Shown here piece by piece: positions 1 to 6,993 of a stretch of 14,744 bases of DNA. Within the stretch, counting starts at the first letter, position 1. Each line of letters begins with the position of its first letter. The notes below the pieces were generated by a model that saw nothing but the letters and a program-made list of their open reading frames with translations, did not search any database and was not told where the DNA came from. Position numbers and translations under genes: made by a program. The stretch comes from Pseudomonadota bacterium (GTDB lineage: Bacteria > Pseudomonadota > Gammaproteobacteria > Burkholderiales > Burkholderiaceae_B): NCBI GenBank assembly GCA_023427085.1, contig JAEZBO010000181.1, positions 1 through 14,744 on the forward strand, read 5' to 3'.

Positions 1-10
1 CAGAAACCCC

Positions 11-39
11 TTGCGCGCCTGTCGGGATCGAGCTAGAAT
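11..39 (+). promoter_or_regulatory. Candidate sigma70 promoter for the spc operon (rplN)
   Basis: TTGCGC at 11-16 and TAGAAT at 34-39 are separated by exactly 17 bp, the optimal sigma70 spacing. The -10 matches TATAAT at 5 of 6 positions and the -35 matches TTGACA only at its TTG. Transcription would begin near 46 and leave a leader of about 315 nt before rplN. This suggests the spc block has its own promoter here instead of relying only on readthrough from an S10-type operon upstream. The promoter is inferred from sequence alone. Confidence 0.45.
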
Positions 40-362
40 AGACGGCTTCCCCGGAAAAGCTTTTGAATACTGGGAGTCGGCAGGGGTGGTGGACAGCCAT
101 CGCCCAAGCCAGGCCGCAGTGTTTTTATGCCGCCGAGGGAAACCCCGCAGGATATTCAACCCAGGTTCGTACGAGTCGCGGCGAGCGGCGCGGGCGGGCC
201 TTACGGGACCAAAACTGGCAGGAAGGGCGCATCGCCCGGAATTCCGGCACGCAAACGCGGATTTGGCTGAAAGGGCTCGTGCTTCGACTCTTTGGCGGCA
301 TCCGTAGCCGGAATCTGGGAATAAGGGTGCGAACTTTCGGTTAAGTTGGAACAGGAAAAATC
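40..362 (+). promoter_or_regulatory. Long untranslated leader upstream of rplN
   Basis: This stretch of about 320 bases holds no convincing gene; the short ORFs in it resemble no protein I recognise and lack a good ribosome binding site. It contains several inverted repeats: AAAAGCTTTT at 55-64, a hairpin GGGCG-CAT-CGCCC at 225-237, and a perfect 12-bp palindrome CCGGAATTCCGG at 236-247 that shares two bases with the hairpin. A Shine-Dalgarno AGGA at 353-356 precedes the rplN ATG. Such a long leader before rplN is a possible site for ribosomal-protein feedback, but I recognise no known binding motif. Confidence 0.4.
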
Positions 363-731
363 ATGATCCAAATGCAGACCACGCTGGACGTGGCCGACAA
401 CACTGGTGCACGCCATGTCATGTGCATCAAGGTGCTCGGCGGCTCCAAGCGCCGTTATGCCGGTATCGGCGACATCATCAAAGTCAGCGTCAAGGACGCC
501 GCTCCGCGTGGGCGCGTGAAAAAGGGCGAAATCTACAACGCCGTGGTTGTGCGTACCGCCATGGGCGTGCGCCGCAAGGACGGCTCGCTGATCCGTTTCG
601 GTGGCAATGCCGCCGTTTTGCTCAACGCCAAGCTGGAGCCCATCGGCACCCGCATCTTCGGGCCCGTGACGCGTGAACTGCGTACCGAGCGCTTCATGAA
701 GATCGTGTCGCTGGCGCCGGAAGTGCTGTAA
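363..731 (+). CDS. rplN: 50S ribosomal protein L14 (uL14)
   Basis: This is L14 of the large subunit. In the known ribosome structure it sits at the subunit interface next to L19 and helps form bridge B8. The protein is 122 residues, the normal bacterial length, and is collinear with the family from the start MIQMQTTLDVADNTGAR through RRYAGIGDIIKVSVK to the C-terminal TRELRTERFMKIVSLAPEVL. The ATG is preceded at 6 nt by AGGA (353-356). It is the first gene of the spc block here, followed by rplX with the TAA overlapping the next Shine-Dalgarno. The long upstream spacer is the unusual point. Confidence 0.98.
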   Translation: MIQMQTTLDVADNTGARHVMCIKVLGGSKRRYAGIGDIIKVSVKDAAPRGRVKKGEIYNAVVVRTAMGVRRKDGSLIRFGGNAAVLLNAKLEPIGTRIFGPVTRELRTERFMKIVSLAPEVL

Positions 732-741
732 GGAGCCATCG

Positions 742-1062
742 ATGAACAACATCCGTAAAGGCGACGAAGTCATCGTCCTCACCGGCCGCGACAAAAAGCG
801 CCGTGGCACCGTGCTGCAACGCGTTGATGCCGACCACGTTCTGGTTGAAGGCGTGAACGTCGTCAAGAAGCACACCAAGCCGAACCCGATGGCCAACAAT
901 CCTGGCGGCATCGTGGAAAAGACCCTGCCGATCCACATTTCCAACGTTGCGCTGTTCAACCCTGCCACGGGCAAGGGTGACCGCGTCGGCGTCAAGGAAG
1001 TCGATGGCCGCAAGGTCCGTGTGTTCCGTTCCAATGGTGCCGAAGTCGGCGCCAAGGCGTAA
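742..1062 (+). CDS. rplX: 50S ribosomal protein L24 (uL24)
   Basis: L24 is an assembly initiator that binds near the 5' end of 23S rRNA and lies near the exit of the peptide tunnel. The 106-residue product has the N-terminal KOW motif (IRKGDEVIVLTGRDKKRRG, about residues 3-21), then GVNVVKKHTKPNP and the GGIVEKTLPIHISNVALFNP segment typical of the family. AAGGAG at 730-735 overlaps the rplN stop codon and lies 6 nt before the ATG, which implies coupled translation. It is 12 nt upstream of rplE; in E. coli the S8 repressor site lies around this junction, but I could not identify an equivalent fold by eye. Confidence 0.98.
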   Translation: MNNIRKGDEVIVLTGRDKKRRGTVLQRVDADHVLVEGVNVVKKHTKPNPMANNPGGIVEKTLPIHISNVALFNPATGKGDRVGVKEVDGRKVRVFRSNGAEVGAKA

Positions 1063-1074
1063 GGGGCGACAGAC

Positions 1075-1614
1075 ATGAGTCGTTTGCAAGACCTGTACCG
1101 CGACAAGATCGCAGGTGAGCTGAAAGAAAAATTCGGCTACAAGAGCGTCATGGAAGTGCCGCGCATCACGAAGATCACGCTGAACATGGGCGTGTCCGAA
1201 GCCGTGGCCGACAAAAAGGTCATCGAGCATGCGGTGTCCGATCTCACCAAGATCGCCGGCCAGAAGCCGGTCGTGACGAAAACCCGCAAGGCTATCGCCG
1301 GTTTCAAGATCCGCGAAAACTACCCCATTGGCTGCATGGTGACGCTGCGCGGCCAGCGCATGTACGAATTCCTGGATCGCCTGGTGGCGGTTGCGCTGCC
1401 TCGCGTGCGCGACTTCCGCGGGATTTCCGGCCGGGCGTTCGACGGGCGTGGCAACTACAACGTCGGGGTGAAAGAGCAGATCATTTTCCCCGAAATCGAG
1501 TACGACAAGATCGACGCGCTGCGTGGGCTGAACATCAGCATCACCACCACCGCCAAGACCGACGAAGAAGCCAAGGCGCTGTTGACCGCCTTCAGCTTCC
1601 CGTTCCGTAATTAA
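1075..1614 (+). CDS. rplE: 50S ribosomal protein L5 (uL5)
   Basis: L5 binds 5S rRNA in the central protuberance and makes bridge B1b with S13. The product is 179 residues, the family length. Diagnostic stretches are PRITKITLNMGVSEA near residue 30, the GQKPVVTKTRKAIAGFKIRE block, GCMVTLRG, the RDFRGIS segment and the C-terminal TDEEAKALLTAFSFPFRN. AAGGGG just after the rplX stop (1061-1066) serves as ribosome binding site. In E. coli the rplE start region is the S8 translational repression target of the spc operon; conservation of that control here is possible but not visible. Confidence 0.98.
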   Translation: MSRLQDLYRDKIAGELKEKFGYKSVMEVPRITKITLNMGVSEAVADKKVIEHAVSDLTKIAGQKPVVTKTRKAIAGFKIRENYPIGCMVTLRGQRMYEFLDRLVAVALPRVRDFRGISGRAFDGRGNYNVGVKEQIIFPEIEYDKIDALRGLNISITTTAKTDEEAKALLTAFSFPFRN

Positions 1615-1625
1615 GGGGCGATGAC

Positions 1626-1931
1626 GTGGCCAAACTCTCACTGATCAATCGTGACATCAAGCGCGCCAAGCTGGCCGACAAATTCGCCGCCAAGCGCGCC
1701 GAATTGAAGGCAATCATCGGCGACCAGTCCAAGACCGACGAAGAACGTTACCAGGCTCGGCTCAAGTTGCAGCAACTGCCGCGCAATGCCAACCCCACGC
1801 GCCAACGCAACCGTTGCGCCGTGACGGGTCGCCCGCGCGGTGTGTTCAGCAAGTTCGGCCTTACGCGCCACAAACTTCGCGAAATGGCGATGAAGGGTGA
1901 AATCCCCGGCATCACCAAGGCCAGCTGGTAG
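1626..1931 (+). CDS. rpsN: 30S ribosomal protein S14 (uS14), zinc-independent long form
   Basis: S14 is a late-assembling protein of the 30S head. The 101-residue product is the long, zinc-free form: it keeps NRCAVTGRPRG but lacks the paired CxxC motifs of the short zinc form. The start is GTG at 1626, giving MAKLSLINRD, and is supported by AAGGGG at 1613-1618 with a 7-nt spacer. An ATG at 1621 is out of frame, only 2 nt from that Shine-Dalgarno, and ends after seven codons. The C-terminus GLTRHKLREMAMKGEIPGITKASW-type ending is the family signature. Confidence 0.97.
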   Translation: MAKLSLINRDIKRAKLADKFAAKRAELKAIIGDQSKTDEERYQARLKLQQLPRNANPTRQRNRCAVTGRPRGVFSKFGLTRHKLREMAMKGEIPGITKASW

Positions 1932-1941
1932 GAGAACGAAT

Positions 1942-2337
1942 ATGAGCATGAGCGATCCCATCGCCGATATGCTGACCCGCATTCGCAATGCGCAGCAAGT
2001 TGATAAAGTCACGGTAAGCATGCCGTCCTCGAAGCTGAAGGCCGCTATTGCCGCCGTGCTGAAAGACGAAGGCTATATCGATAGCTTTGAAGTCAAAGGC
2101 ACGCCGGCCAAGCCCGAGCTTGAAATCGCCCTGAAGTACTACGCTGGCCGTCCCGTGATCGAGCGCATCGAGCGCGTCTCGCGTCCTGGCCTGCGTATCT
2201 ACAAAGGCCGCACCAGCATCCCGCAGGTCATGAATGGTCTGGGCGTTGCCATCGTGTCGACCTCGCGTGGCGTCATGACTGATCGCAAGGCCCGCGCCAC
2301 TGGCGTCGGCGGCGAAGTCCTGTGCTACGTGGCCTAA
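1942..2337 (+). CDS. rpsH: 30S ribosomal protein S8 (uS8)
   Basis: S8 binds the central domain of 16S rRNA and, in E. coli, represses the spc operon. The start is set at ATG 1942 (MSMSDPIADMLTRIRNAQ), because AGGAG at 1930-1934 overlaps the rpsN stop and the family begins with this sequence. The same frame is open upstream to an ATG at 1897 inside rpsN, which is rejected. The product is 131 residues. It contains the SSKLKAAIAAVLKDEGYI block, RPGLRIYKG, the IPQVMNGLGVAIVSTSRGVMTD segment that contacts RNA, and the C-terminal GGEVLCYVA. Confidence 0.98.
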   Translation: MSMSDPIADMLTRIRNAQQVDKVTVSMPSSKLKAAIAAVLKDEGYIDSFEVKGTPAKPELEIALKYYAGRPVIERIERVSRPGLRIYKGRTSIPQVMNGLGVAIVSTSRGVMTDRKARATGVGGEVLCYVA

Positions 2338-2347
2338 GGAGACTCGA

Positions 2348-2881
2348 ATGTCACGTATCGCTAAATACCCGGTAGAGCTGCCCAAGGGCGTCGAAGCCAA
2401 CCTGCTGCAAGACCAGATCACGGTCAAGGGCCCGCTGGGCACGCTGACGCAGGCGCTGACCGGTGACGTCACCATCACCCAGGACGGCGGCAAGCTGACG
2501 TTTGCAGCCGCCAACGAAACGCGCCAAGCCAGTGCCATGTCGGGCACCGTGCGGGCACTGGTCGCCAACATGGTTACCGGCGTCAGCAAAGGCTTCGAGC
2601 GTAAACTGACCCTGGTGGGCGTGGGTTACCGCGCCCAGTTGCAAGGCGACGCCGTCAAGTTGCAACTTGGTTTCTCGCATGATGTGGTCTACAAGCTGCC
2701 GGCCGGTATCAAGGCCGAATGCCCGACCCAGACGGAAATCGTCATCAAAGGCTCCGACAAGCAGGTCGTGGGTCAGGTGGCTGCCGAAATCCGCGCTTAC
2801 CGCGAACCCGAACCCTATAAGGGCAAGGGCGTGCGTTATGCGGACGAACGGGTCGTCATCAAAGAAACCAAGAAGAAATAA
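2348..2881 (+). CDS. rplF: 50S ribosomal protein L6 (uL6)
   Basis: L6 sits near the sarcin-ricin loop and the factor-binding site of the large subunit. The 177-residue product is full length, with the duplicated L6 fold: the N-terminal repeat includes the KGPLGTL turn near residue 28, and the C-terminal repeat holds LVGVGYRAQLQGD, LGFSHDVVYKLP and the signature EPEPYKGKGVRYADE. AAGGAG at 2336-2341 overlaps the rpsH TAA, 6 nt before the ATG. The gap to rplR is 21 nt. Nothing is unusual. Confidence 0.98.
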   Translation: MSRIAKYPVELPKGVEANLLQDQITVKGPLGTLTQALTGDVTITQDGGKLTFAAANETRQASAMSGTVRALVANMVTGVSKGFERKLTLVGVGYRAQLQGDAVKLQLGFSHDVVYKLPAGIKAECPTQTEIVIKGSDKQVVGQVAAEIRAYREPEPYKGKGVRYADERVVIKETKKK

Positions 2882-2902
2882 CGGCGCACGCAAGGACGAA
2901 TC

Positions 2903-3268
2903 ATGGACAAGAAAGTATCCCGTTTGCGTCGTGCGGTTCCGACCCGCCGGAAGATCAACGAACTGCGCGTTCACCGCCTGTCGGTCTTCCGCTCGAATCT
3001 GCACATTTACGCGAACATCATTTCGCCGGAAGGCGACCGCGTGTTGGTCAGCGCTTCCACGGCGGAAGCCGAAGTGCGCACGCAGCTGGCTGGTCAGAGC
3101 GGCTTGGGTGGCAACAAAGCCGCCGCCGCCCTGGTGGGCAAGCGCGTGGCCGAAAAAGCCAAGGCTGCCGGCATCGAGCTGGTCGCATTCGATCGCTCGG
3201 GCTTCCGTTACCATGGCCGCGTGAAAGCGCTGGCCGATGCCGCGCGCGAAGCCGGCCTCAAGTTCTAA
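2903..3268 (+). CDS. rplR: 50S ribosomal protein L18 (uL18)
   Basis: L18 anchors 5S rRNA in the central protuberance together with L5. The product is 121 residues, a few longer than E. coli L18. It has the basic N-terminal tail (KKVSRLRRAVPTRRK), RLSVFRSNLHIYANII, the glycine-rich GGNKAAAALVGKRVAEKA segment and the C-terminal FDRSGFRYHGRVKALADAAR followed by EAGLKF, all diagnostic. AAGGA at 2892-2896 precedes the ATG by 6 nt. Its place between rplF and rpsE is the standard spc order. Confidence 0.98.
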   Translation: MDKKVSRLRRAVPTRRKINELRVHRLSVFRSNLHIYANIISPEGDRVLVSASTAEAEVRTQLAGQSGLGGNKAAAALVGKRVAEKAKAAGIELVAFDRSGFRYHGRVKALADAAREAGLKF

Positions 3269-3283
3269 GCGAGGAACAGTCAA

Positions 3284-3805
3284 ATGGCTAAAGTACAAGG
3301 CAAAGGCGCCGCGGAAAAAGAGAACGACGACGGCCTGCGCGAAAAAATGATCGCGGTCAACCGCGTCAGCAAGGTGGTGAAGGGTGGTCGTACCATGAGC
3401 TTCGCCGCGCTGACCGTGGTGGGCGATGGCGATGGCCGCATCGGCATGGGCAAGGGCAAGGCGCGTGAAGTGCCGGTCTCGGTCCAGAAGGCGATGGAAC
3501 AGGCCCGCCGCGGTTTGTTCAAGGTTGCTCTGAAGAACGGCACGTTGTTCCACACGGTGGTTGGCCAGCACGGCGCCTCCAAGGTGATGATCTCCCCCGC
3601 GCCGGAAGGTACGGGCGTCATCGCCGGTGGCCCGATGCGCGCCATTTTCGAAGTGATGGGCGTGCGTAACGTGGTTGCCAAGAGCCTCGGCTCGAGCAAC
3701 CCCTACAACATGGTTCGCGCCACGCTGAACGGCCTGCGCGCGTCCATGACTCCGTCGGAAATTGCTGCCAAGCGCGGCAAGACCGTCGAAGAGATCCTGG
3801 GGTAA
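3284..3805 (+). CDS. rpsE: 30S ribosomal protein S5 (uS5)
   Basis: S5 lies at the mRNA entry channel, contacts S4 and S8, and influences decoding fidelity. The 173-residue protein has the N-terminal dsRNA-binding-like S5 domain (LREKMIAVNRVSKVVKGG through TVVGDGDGRIGMGKGKA, about residues 20-65) and the C-terminal S5 domain with GGPMRAIFEVMGVRNVVAKS and the family ending KRGKTVEEILG. GAGGAA at 3271-3276 is the ribosome binding site. The stop is only 3 nt before the rpmD ATG, so the two are probably translationally coupled. Confidence 0.98.
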   Translation: MAKVQGKGAAEKENDDGLREKMIAVNRVSKVVKGGRTMSFAALTVVGDGDGRIGMGKGKAREVPVSVQKAMEQARRGLFKVALKNGTLFHTVVGQHGASKVMISPAPEGTGVIAGGPMRAIFEVMGVRNVVAKSLGSSNPYNMVRATLNGLRASMTPSEIAAKRGKTVEEILG

Positions 3806-3808
3806 GTC

Positions 3809-3994
3809 ATGGCTCAGAAGCAGATTAAAGTTACCCTGGTGCGTTCGGTTATCGGCACCAAGCAGTCCCATCGCGACACCGTTCGCGGCCTGGGCCTGCG
3901 CCGTATCAACAGCACCAAAGTCCTGGTCGATACGCCCGAAGTGCGTGGCATGATCCGCAAAGTGGATTACCTCGTCACCGTCTCGGAAGTCTAA
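3809..3994 (+). CDS. rpmD: 50S ribosomal protein L30 (uL30)
   Basis: L30 is a small large-subunit protein absent from some bacterial lineages. The 61-residue product matches the bacterial form: KVTLVRSVIGTKQSHRDTVR, GLGLRRINSTKVLVDTPEVRG-type core and the C-terminal MIRKVDYLVTV. The start follows the rpsE stop by 3 nt. The only upstream purine run is GGGG within the last rpsE codons, so initiation probably depends on ribosomes finishing rpsE. It lies in the usual rpsE-rpmD-rplO order. Confidence 0.97.
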   Translation: MAQKQIKVTLVRSVIGTKQSHRDTVRGLGLRRINSTKVLVDTPEVRGMIRKVDYLVTVSEV

Positions 3995-4003
3995 GGAAAC
4001 GCG

Positions 4004-4444
4004 ATGTCGGATACTCAACTCAATACGCTGAAGCCGGCCGAAGGCTCCAAGCATGCCAAGCGCCGTGTCGGCCGTGGCATCGGCTCGGGCCTGGGCAAGA
4101 CCGGTGGCCGTGGCCACAAGGGTCAAAAATCGCGTTCGGGCGGTTTTCACAAGGTCGGTTTCGAAGGCGGTCAGATGCCGCTGCAGCGCCGCCTGCCCAA
4201 GCGTGGCTTCACGCCGCTCGGTCAGCACCTGTACGCCGAAGTGCGCCTGTCTGAACTGCAAGGCATCGACGCTGAAGAAGTGGACGTGCAAGTGCTGAAG
4301 CAGGCTGGCGTGGTTGGCCAGCAAGTCCGTTACGCCAAGGTCATCAAGTCTGGTGAACTCTCGCGCAAGGTTGTGCTCAAGGGCATTTCCGCGACCGCCG
4401 GCGCACGCGCCGCGATCGAAGCCGCGGGCGGTTCGCTCGCTTGA
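4004..4444 (+). CDS. rplO: 50S ribosomal protein L15 (uL15)
   Basis: L15 is a late assembly protein deep in the large subunit. The 146-residue product has the glycine/arginine-rich extended N-terminus typical of the family (KRRVGRGIGSGLGKTGGRGH, then KGQKSRSGG, about residues 20-47), the GFEGGQMPLQRRLPKRGF signature and a globular C-terminal half ending AAIEAAGGSLA. AAGGAA at 3993-3998 overlaps the rpmD stop. It is followed after 17 nt by secY, the conserved bacterial arrangement. Confidence 0.98.
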   Translation: MSDTQLNTLKPAEGSKHAKRRVGRGIGSGLGKTGGRGHKGQKSRSGGFHKVGFEGGQMPLQRRLPKRGFTPLGQHLYAEVRLSELQGIDAEEVDVQVLKQAGVVGQQVRYAKVIKSGELSRKVVLKGISATAGARAAIEAAGGSLA

Positions 4445-4461
4445 AGACGGTGAGGTGAAGA

Positions 4462-5787
4462 GTGGCTAACGCGCAGGCATTGGGCAAGACCGGACCCCGC
4501 TACGGCGATTTGAAGCGCCGTTTCGTGTTCCTTGTGCTCGCCCTCGTGGTTTACCGCCTGGGCACCCATATCCCTGTTCCGGGCATCAACCCGGACGCGC
4601 TGGCGGATCTGTTCAAGCAGAACCAGGACGGTATCCTGGGCCTGTTCAACATGTTCTCCGGCGGCGCGCTGTCGCGCTTCTCCATCTTCGCGCTGGGAAT
4701 CATGCCGTATATCTCGGCATCCATCATCATGCAGTTGCTGTCGGTGGTGGTTCCTTCCCTGGAAGCGATGAAGAAGGAAGGCGAGGCAGGGCGGCGCAAG
4801 ATCACGCAGTACACCCGCTACGGCACGGTGGCACTGGCGCTGGTCCAGGGTGTGGGCATTTCGGTGGCGCTGGAATCGCAACCGGGCCTGGTTATCGACC
4901 CCGGCATGCTGTTCCGCTTTACGACGGTGGTCACGTTGCTGACCGGCACCATGTTCGTCATGTGGCTGGGCGAGCAGATTACCGAGCGCGGTCTGGGTAA
5001 TGGCATCTCGATCCTGATTTTCGCCGGGATCGTGGCAGGTTTGCCGAGTGCTCTGGCCGGTTTGCTGGACTTGGTGCGTACGAACTCGATGTCGGTGCTC
5101 TCGGCCCTGTTCATCGTGGCGCTGGCGGTCGCGGTGACGGCGTTCGTGGTGTTCGTCGAACGCGGTCAACGCAAGATCACGGTGAACTACGCCAAGCGTC
5201 AGGTCGGGAACAAGATCTACGGCGGTCAAAGCTCGCATTTGCCGCTGAAGCTGAACATGGCTGGGGTTATTCCGCCCATCTTCGCTTCGTCGATCATCCT
5301 GTTCCCGGCGACGATCACCAGCTGGTTCTCGACCAGCGACAACATGCGCTGGCTGGGAGACCTCGCCGCCGCGCTGTCGCCGCGTCAGCCGCTCTACATC
5401 ACGCTGTACTCCGCCGCCATTATTTTCTTCTGCTTTTTCTATACGGCGCTGGTGTTCAACAGCCGCGATACAGCGGATAACCTGAAGAAAAGCGGTGCCT
5501 TCGTCCCGGGTATCCGTCCTGGCGAGCAAACGGCGCGCTATATCGACAAGATATTGATGCGTCTGACCCTGGCGGGTGCGCTGTACATCACGCTGGTGTG
5601 TCTGTTGCCGGAGTTCCTGGTGATGCGCTGGAACGTGCCGTTCTACTTCGGTGGTACGTCGCTGTTGATTATCGTTGTAGTTACCATGGACTTCATGGCG
5701 CAGGTGCAGGCTTACATGATGTCTCATCAGTACGACTCCCTGCTCAAGAAGGCGAACTTCAAGGGCGCGAACCTGCCGATGCGTTAA
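4462..5787 (+). CDS. secY: Preprotein translocase subunit SecY
   Basis: SecY forms the protein-conducting channel of the Sec translocon in the inner membrane, with SecE, SecG and the SecA motor or the ribosome. The 441-residue protein starts at GTG 4462, preceded by GAGG at 4452-4455. Ten hydrophobic helices can be followed. Recognisable landmarks are HIPVPGINPDAL after TM1, the plug and TM2 region (NMFSGGALSRFSIFALGIMP), LGEQITERGLGNGISILIF, the cytosolic loop ERGQRKITVNYAKRQ, HLPLKLNMAGVIPPIFASS around TM7 and the C5 loop with FVPGIRPGEQTARYI. The C-terminal YDSLLKKANFKG is typical. Embedding in the spc operon is universal in this group. Confidence 0.98.
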   Translation: MANAQALGKTGPRYGDLKRRFVFLVLALVVYRLGTHIPVPGINPDALADLFKQNQDGILGLFNMFSGGALSRFSIFALGIMPYISASIIMQLLSVVVPSLEAMKKEGEAGRRKITQYTRYGTVALALVQGVGISVALESQPGLVIDPGMLFRFTTVVTLLTGTMFVMWLGEQITERGLGNGISILIFAGIVAGLPSALAGLLDLVRTNSMSVLSALFIVALAVAVTAFVVFVERGQRKITVNYAKRQVGNKIYGGQSSHLPLKLNMAGVIPPIFASSIILFPATITSWFSTSDNMRWLGDLAAALSPRQPLYITLYSAAIIFFCFFYTALVFNSRDTADNLKKSGAFVPGIRPGEQTARYIDKILMRLTLAGALYITLVCLLPEFLVMRWNVPFYFGGTSLLIIVVVTMDFMAQVQAYMMSHQYDSLLKKANFKGANLPMR

Positions 5788-5794
5788 GCGAGAA

Positions 5795-6013
5795 ATGGCA
5801 AAGGACGACGTCATACAGATGCAGGGCGAGGTTGTCGAGAACCTCCCCAGCGCAACGTTTCGCGTCAAGCTTGAAAACGGCCACGTGGTGTTGGCTCACA
5901 TTTCGGGCAAGATGCGTATGCATTACATCCGGATCCTGCCGGGCGACAAGGTCACAGTGGAGCTCACGCCCTATGACCTTGGACGCGCCAGGATCGTCTT
6001 CCGCTCTAAGTAG
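5795..6013 (+). CDS. infA: Translation initiation factor IF-1
   Basis: IF-1 is a 72-residue OB-fold protein that binds the 30S A site during initiation. The whole family pattern is present: MAKDDVIQMQGEVVENLP, the strand with FRVKLENGHVVLAHISGKMR, then HYIRILPGDKVTVELTPYDL and the basic end GRARIVFRSK. Upstream there is only a weak purine stretch (AAGCGAGA at 5786-5793), 7 nt after the secY stop, so translation may be coupled to secY. Placement between secY and rpmJ fits betaproteobacteria; in E. coli infA lies elsewhere. Some betaproteobacteria carry a second infA, which cannot be judged here. Confidence 0.97.
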   Translation: MAKDDVIQMQGEVVENLPSATFRVKLENGHVVLAHISGKMRMHYIRILPGDKVTVELTPYDLGRARIVFRSK

Positions 6014-6046
6014 GCGAGCGGTTTACGGAATAACAGGGAGTCACCC

Positions 6047-6160
6047 ATGAAAGTATTGGCATCGGTTAAGCGGATCTGCCGCAACTGCAAAATCATCAAA
6101 CGCCACGGCGTGGTGCGTGTCATCTGCACCGACCCGCGGCACAAGCAGCGTCAAGGCTGA
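6047..6160 (+). CDS. rpmJ: 50S ribosomal protein L36 (bL36), zinc-binding form
   Basis: This 37-residue gene is easy to miss because of its size. It starts at ATG 6047 after AGGGAG at 6035-6040. The product reads MKVLASVKRICRNCKIIKRH then GVVRVICTDPRHKQRQG. Cys11, Cys14, Cys27 and His32 form the CxxC...C...H zinc ribbon of the zinc-containing L36 type. L36 binds 23S rRNA late in assembly. Bacteria with a zinc-free paralogue swap it in under zinc limitation; no such paralogue is in this window. It lies 33 nt after infA and 39 nt before rpsM. Confidence 0.97.
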   Translation: MKVLASVKRICRNCKIIKRHGVVRVICTDPRHKQRQG

Positions 6161-6199
6161 TCTCGGCCATAACGCAATAGATTTATTCAAGGAACAGTC

Positions 6200-6565
6200 A
6201 TGGCCCGTATTGCTGGCATCAACATTCCGCCGCATCAGCACGCCGAGATCGGCCTGACCGCCATTTTTGGCATCGGTCGTACGCGCGCCCGCAAGATCTG
6301 CGAAGCTGCTAATGTGCCCCTTTCCAAAAAGGTCAAAGATCTCACCGACGCCGAACTCGAGCGTATCCGCGAACACGTTGGTGTGTTCACGGTCGAGGGT
6401 GACCTGCGTCGCGAAGTCCAACTGTCGATCAAGCGCCTGATCGACCTGGGCACCTATCGTGGCCTGCGTCACAAGCGCGGTCTGCCCGTGCGCGGCCAAC
6501 GCACCCGCACCAACGCCCGCACCCGCAAGGGGCCGCGCCGTGCTGCTGCGTCCCTGAAGAAATAA
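6200..6565 (+). CDS. rpsM: 30S ribosomal protein S13 (uS13)
   Basis: S13 is in the 30S head, contacts the P-site tRNA through its C-terminal tail, and forms intersubunit bridges with L5. The 121-residue protein begins MARIAGINIPPHQHAEIGLT, contains the helix-two-turn-helix region GIGRTRARKICEAANV and the signature RLIDLGTYRGLRHKRGLPVRGQ-type block, then the arginine/lysine-rich tail TRTNARTRKGPRRAAASLKK. AAGGAA at 6189-6194 is the ribosome binding site. In E. coli this gene starts the alpha operon, and S4 represses at its leader. Here the leader is only 39 nt and no comparable pseudoknot is obvious. Confidence 0.98.
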   Translation: MARIAGINIPPHQHAEIGLTAIFGIGRTRARKICEAANVPLSKKVKDLTDAELERIREHVGVFTVEGDLRREVQLSIKRLIDLGTYRGLRHKRGLPVRGQRTRTNARTRKGPRRAAASLKK

Positions 6566-6580
6566 TCGAGGAACCGGATA

Positions 6581-6982
6581 ATGGCGAAAGCTTCCACCAG
6601 CGGCGCGTCGCGCGTGCGCAAAAAGGTCAAGAAGAACGTATCGGACGGCATCGCGCACGTTCACGCGTCCTTCAACAACACCATCATCACCATCACCGAT
6701 CGTCAGGGCAACGCTTTGTCCTGGGCGACGTCGGGTGGCGCAGGCTTCAAGGGCTCGCGCAAGTCGACGCCGTTCGCGGCTCAGGTTGCCGCCGAAACCG
6801 CCGGCCGTGTCGCGCTGGAATACGGCATCAAGACCTTGGAAGTGCGCATCAAGGGCCCTGGCCCCGGTCGTGAATCTTCCGTGCGTGCGTTGAACGCGCT
6901 GGGCATCAAGATTTCGAGCATCGCCGACATCACGCCCGTGCCGCACAACGGTTGCCGTCCGCCGAAGCGTCGTCGTATTTAA
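6581..6982 (+). CDS. rpsK: 30S ribosomal protein S11 (uS11)
   Basis: S11 is on the 30S platform near the E site and the 3' end of 16S rRNA. The 133-residue product has the full family pattern: the basic N-terminus, IAHVHASFNNTIITITDRQG, SWATSGGAGFKGSRKSTPFA, AAQVAAETA-type helix and the C-terminal DITPVPHNGCRPPKRRRI. GAGGAA at 6568-6573 precedes the ATG by 7 nt. The next gene, rpsD, begins 12 nt after the stop. Confidence 0.98.
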   Translation: MAKASTSGASRVRKKVKKNVSDGIAHVHASFNNTIITITDRQGNALSWATSGGAGFKGSRKSTPFAAQVAAETAGRVALEYGIKTLEVRIKGPGPGRESSVRALNALGIKISSIADITPVPHNGCRPPKRRRI

Positions 6983-6993
6983 GAGGAAGCATC

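Noticed and set aside
11..344. Short + strand ORFs in the rplN leader (starts at 11 and 63)
   Set aside because: No family resemblance, no convincing Shine-Dalgarno, and amino-acid content typical of untranslated GC-rich DNA.
1897..1941. Upstream ATG for rpsH inside rpsN
   Set aside because: AGGAG before ATG 1942 and the conserved S8 N-terminus fix the start at 1942.
2351..5868. Long minus-strand frames opposite rplF-rplO and secY
   Set aside because: They oppose universally conserved genes, show no domain and have no ribosome site; treated as shadows.
6952..6993. Upstream ATG for rpsD inside rpsK
   Set aside because: The S4 family begins MARYIGP, which corresponds to GTG 6994 with GAGGAA just upstream.
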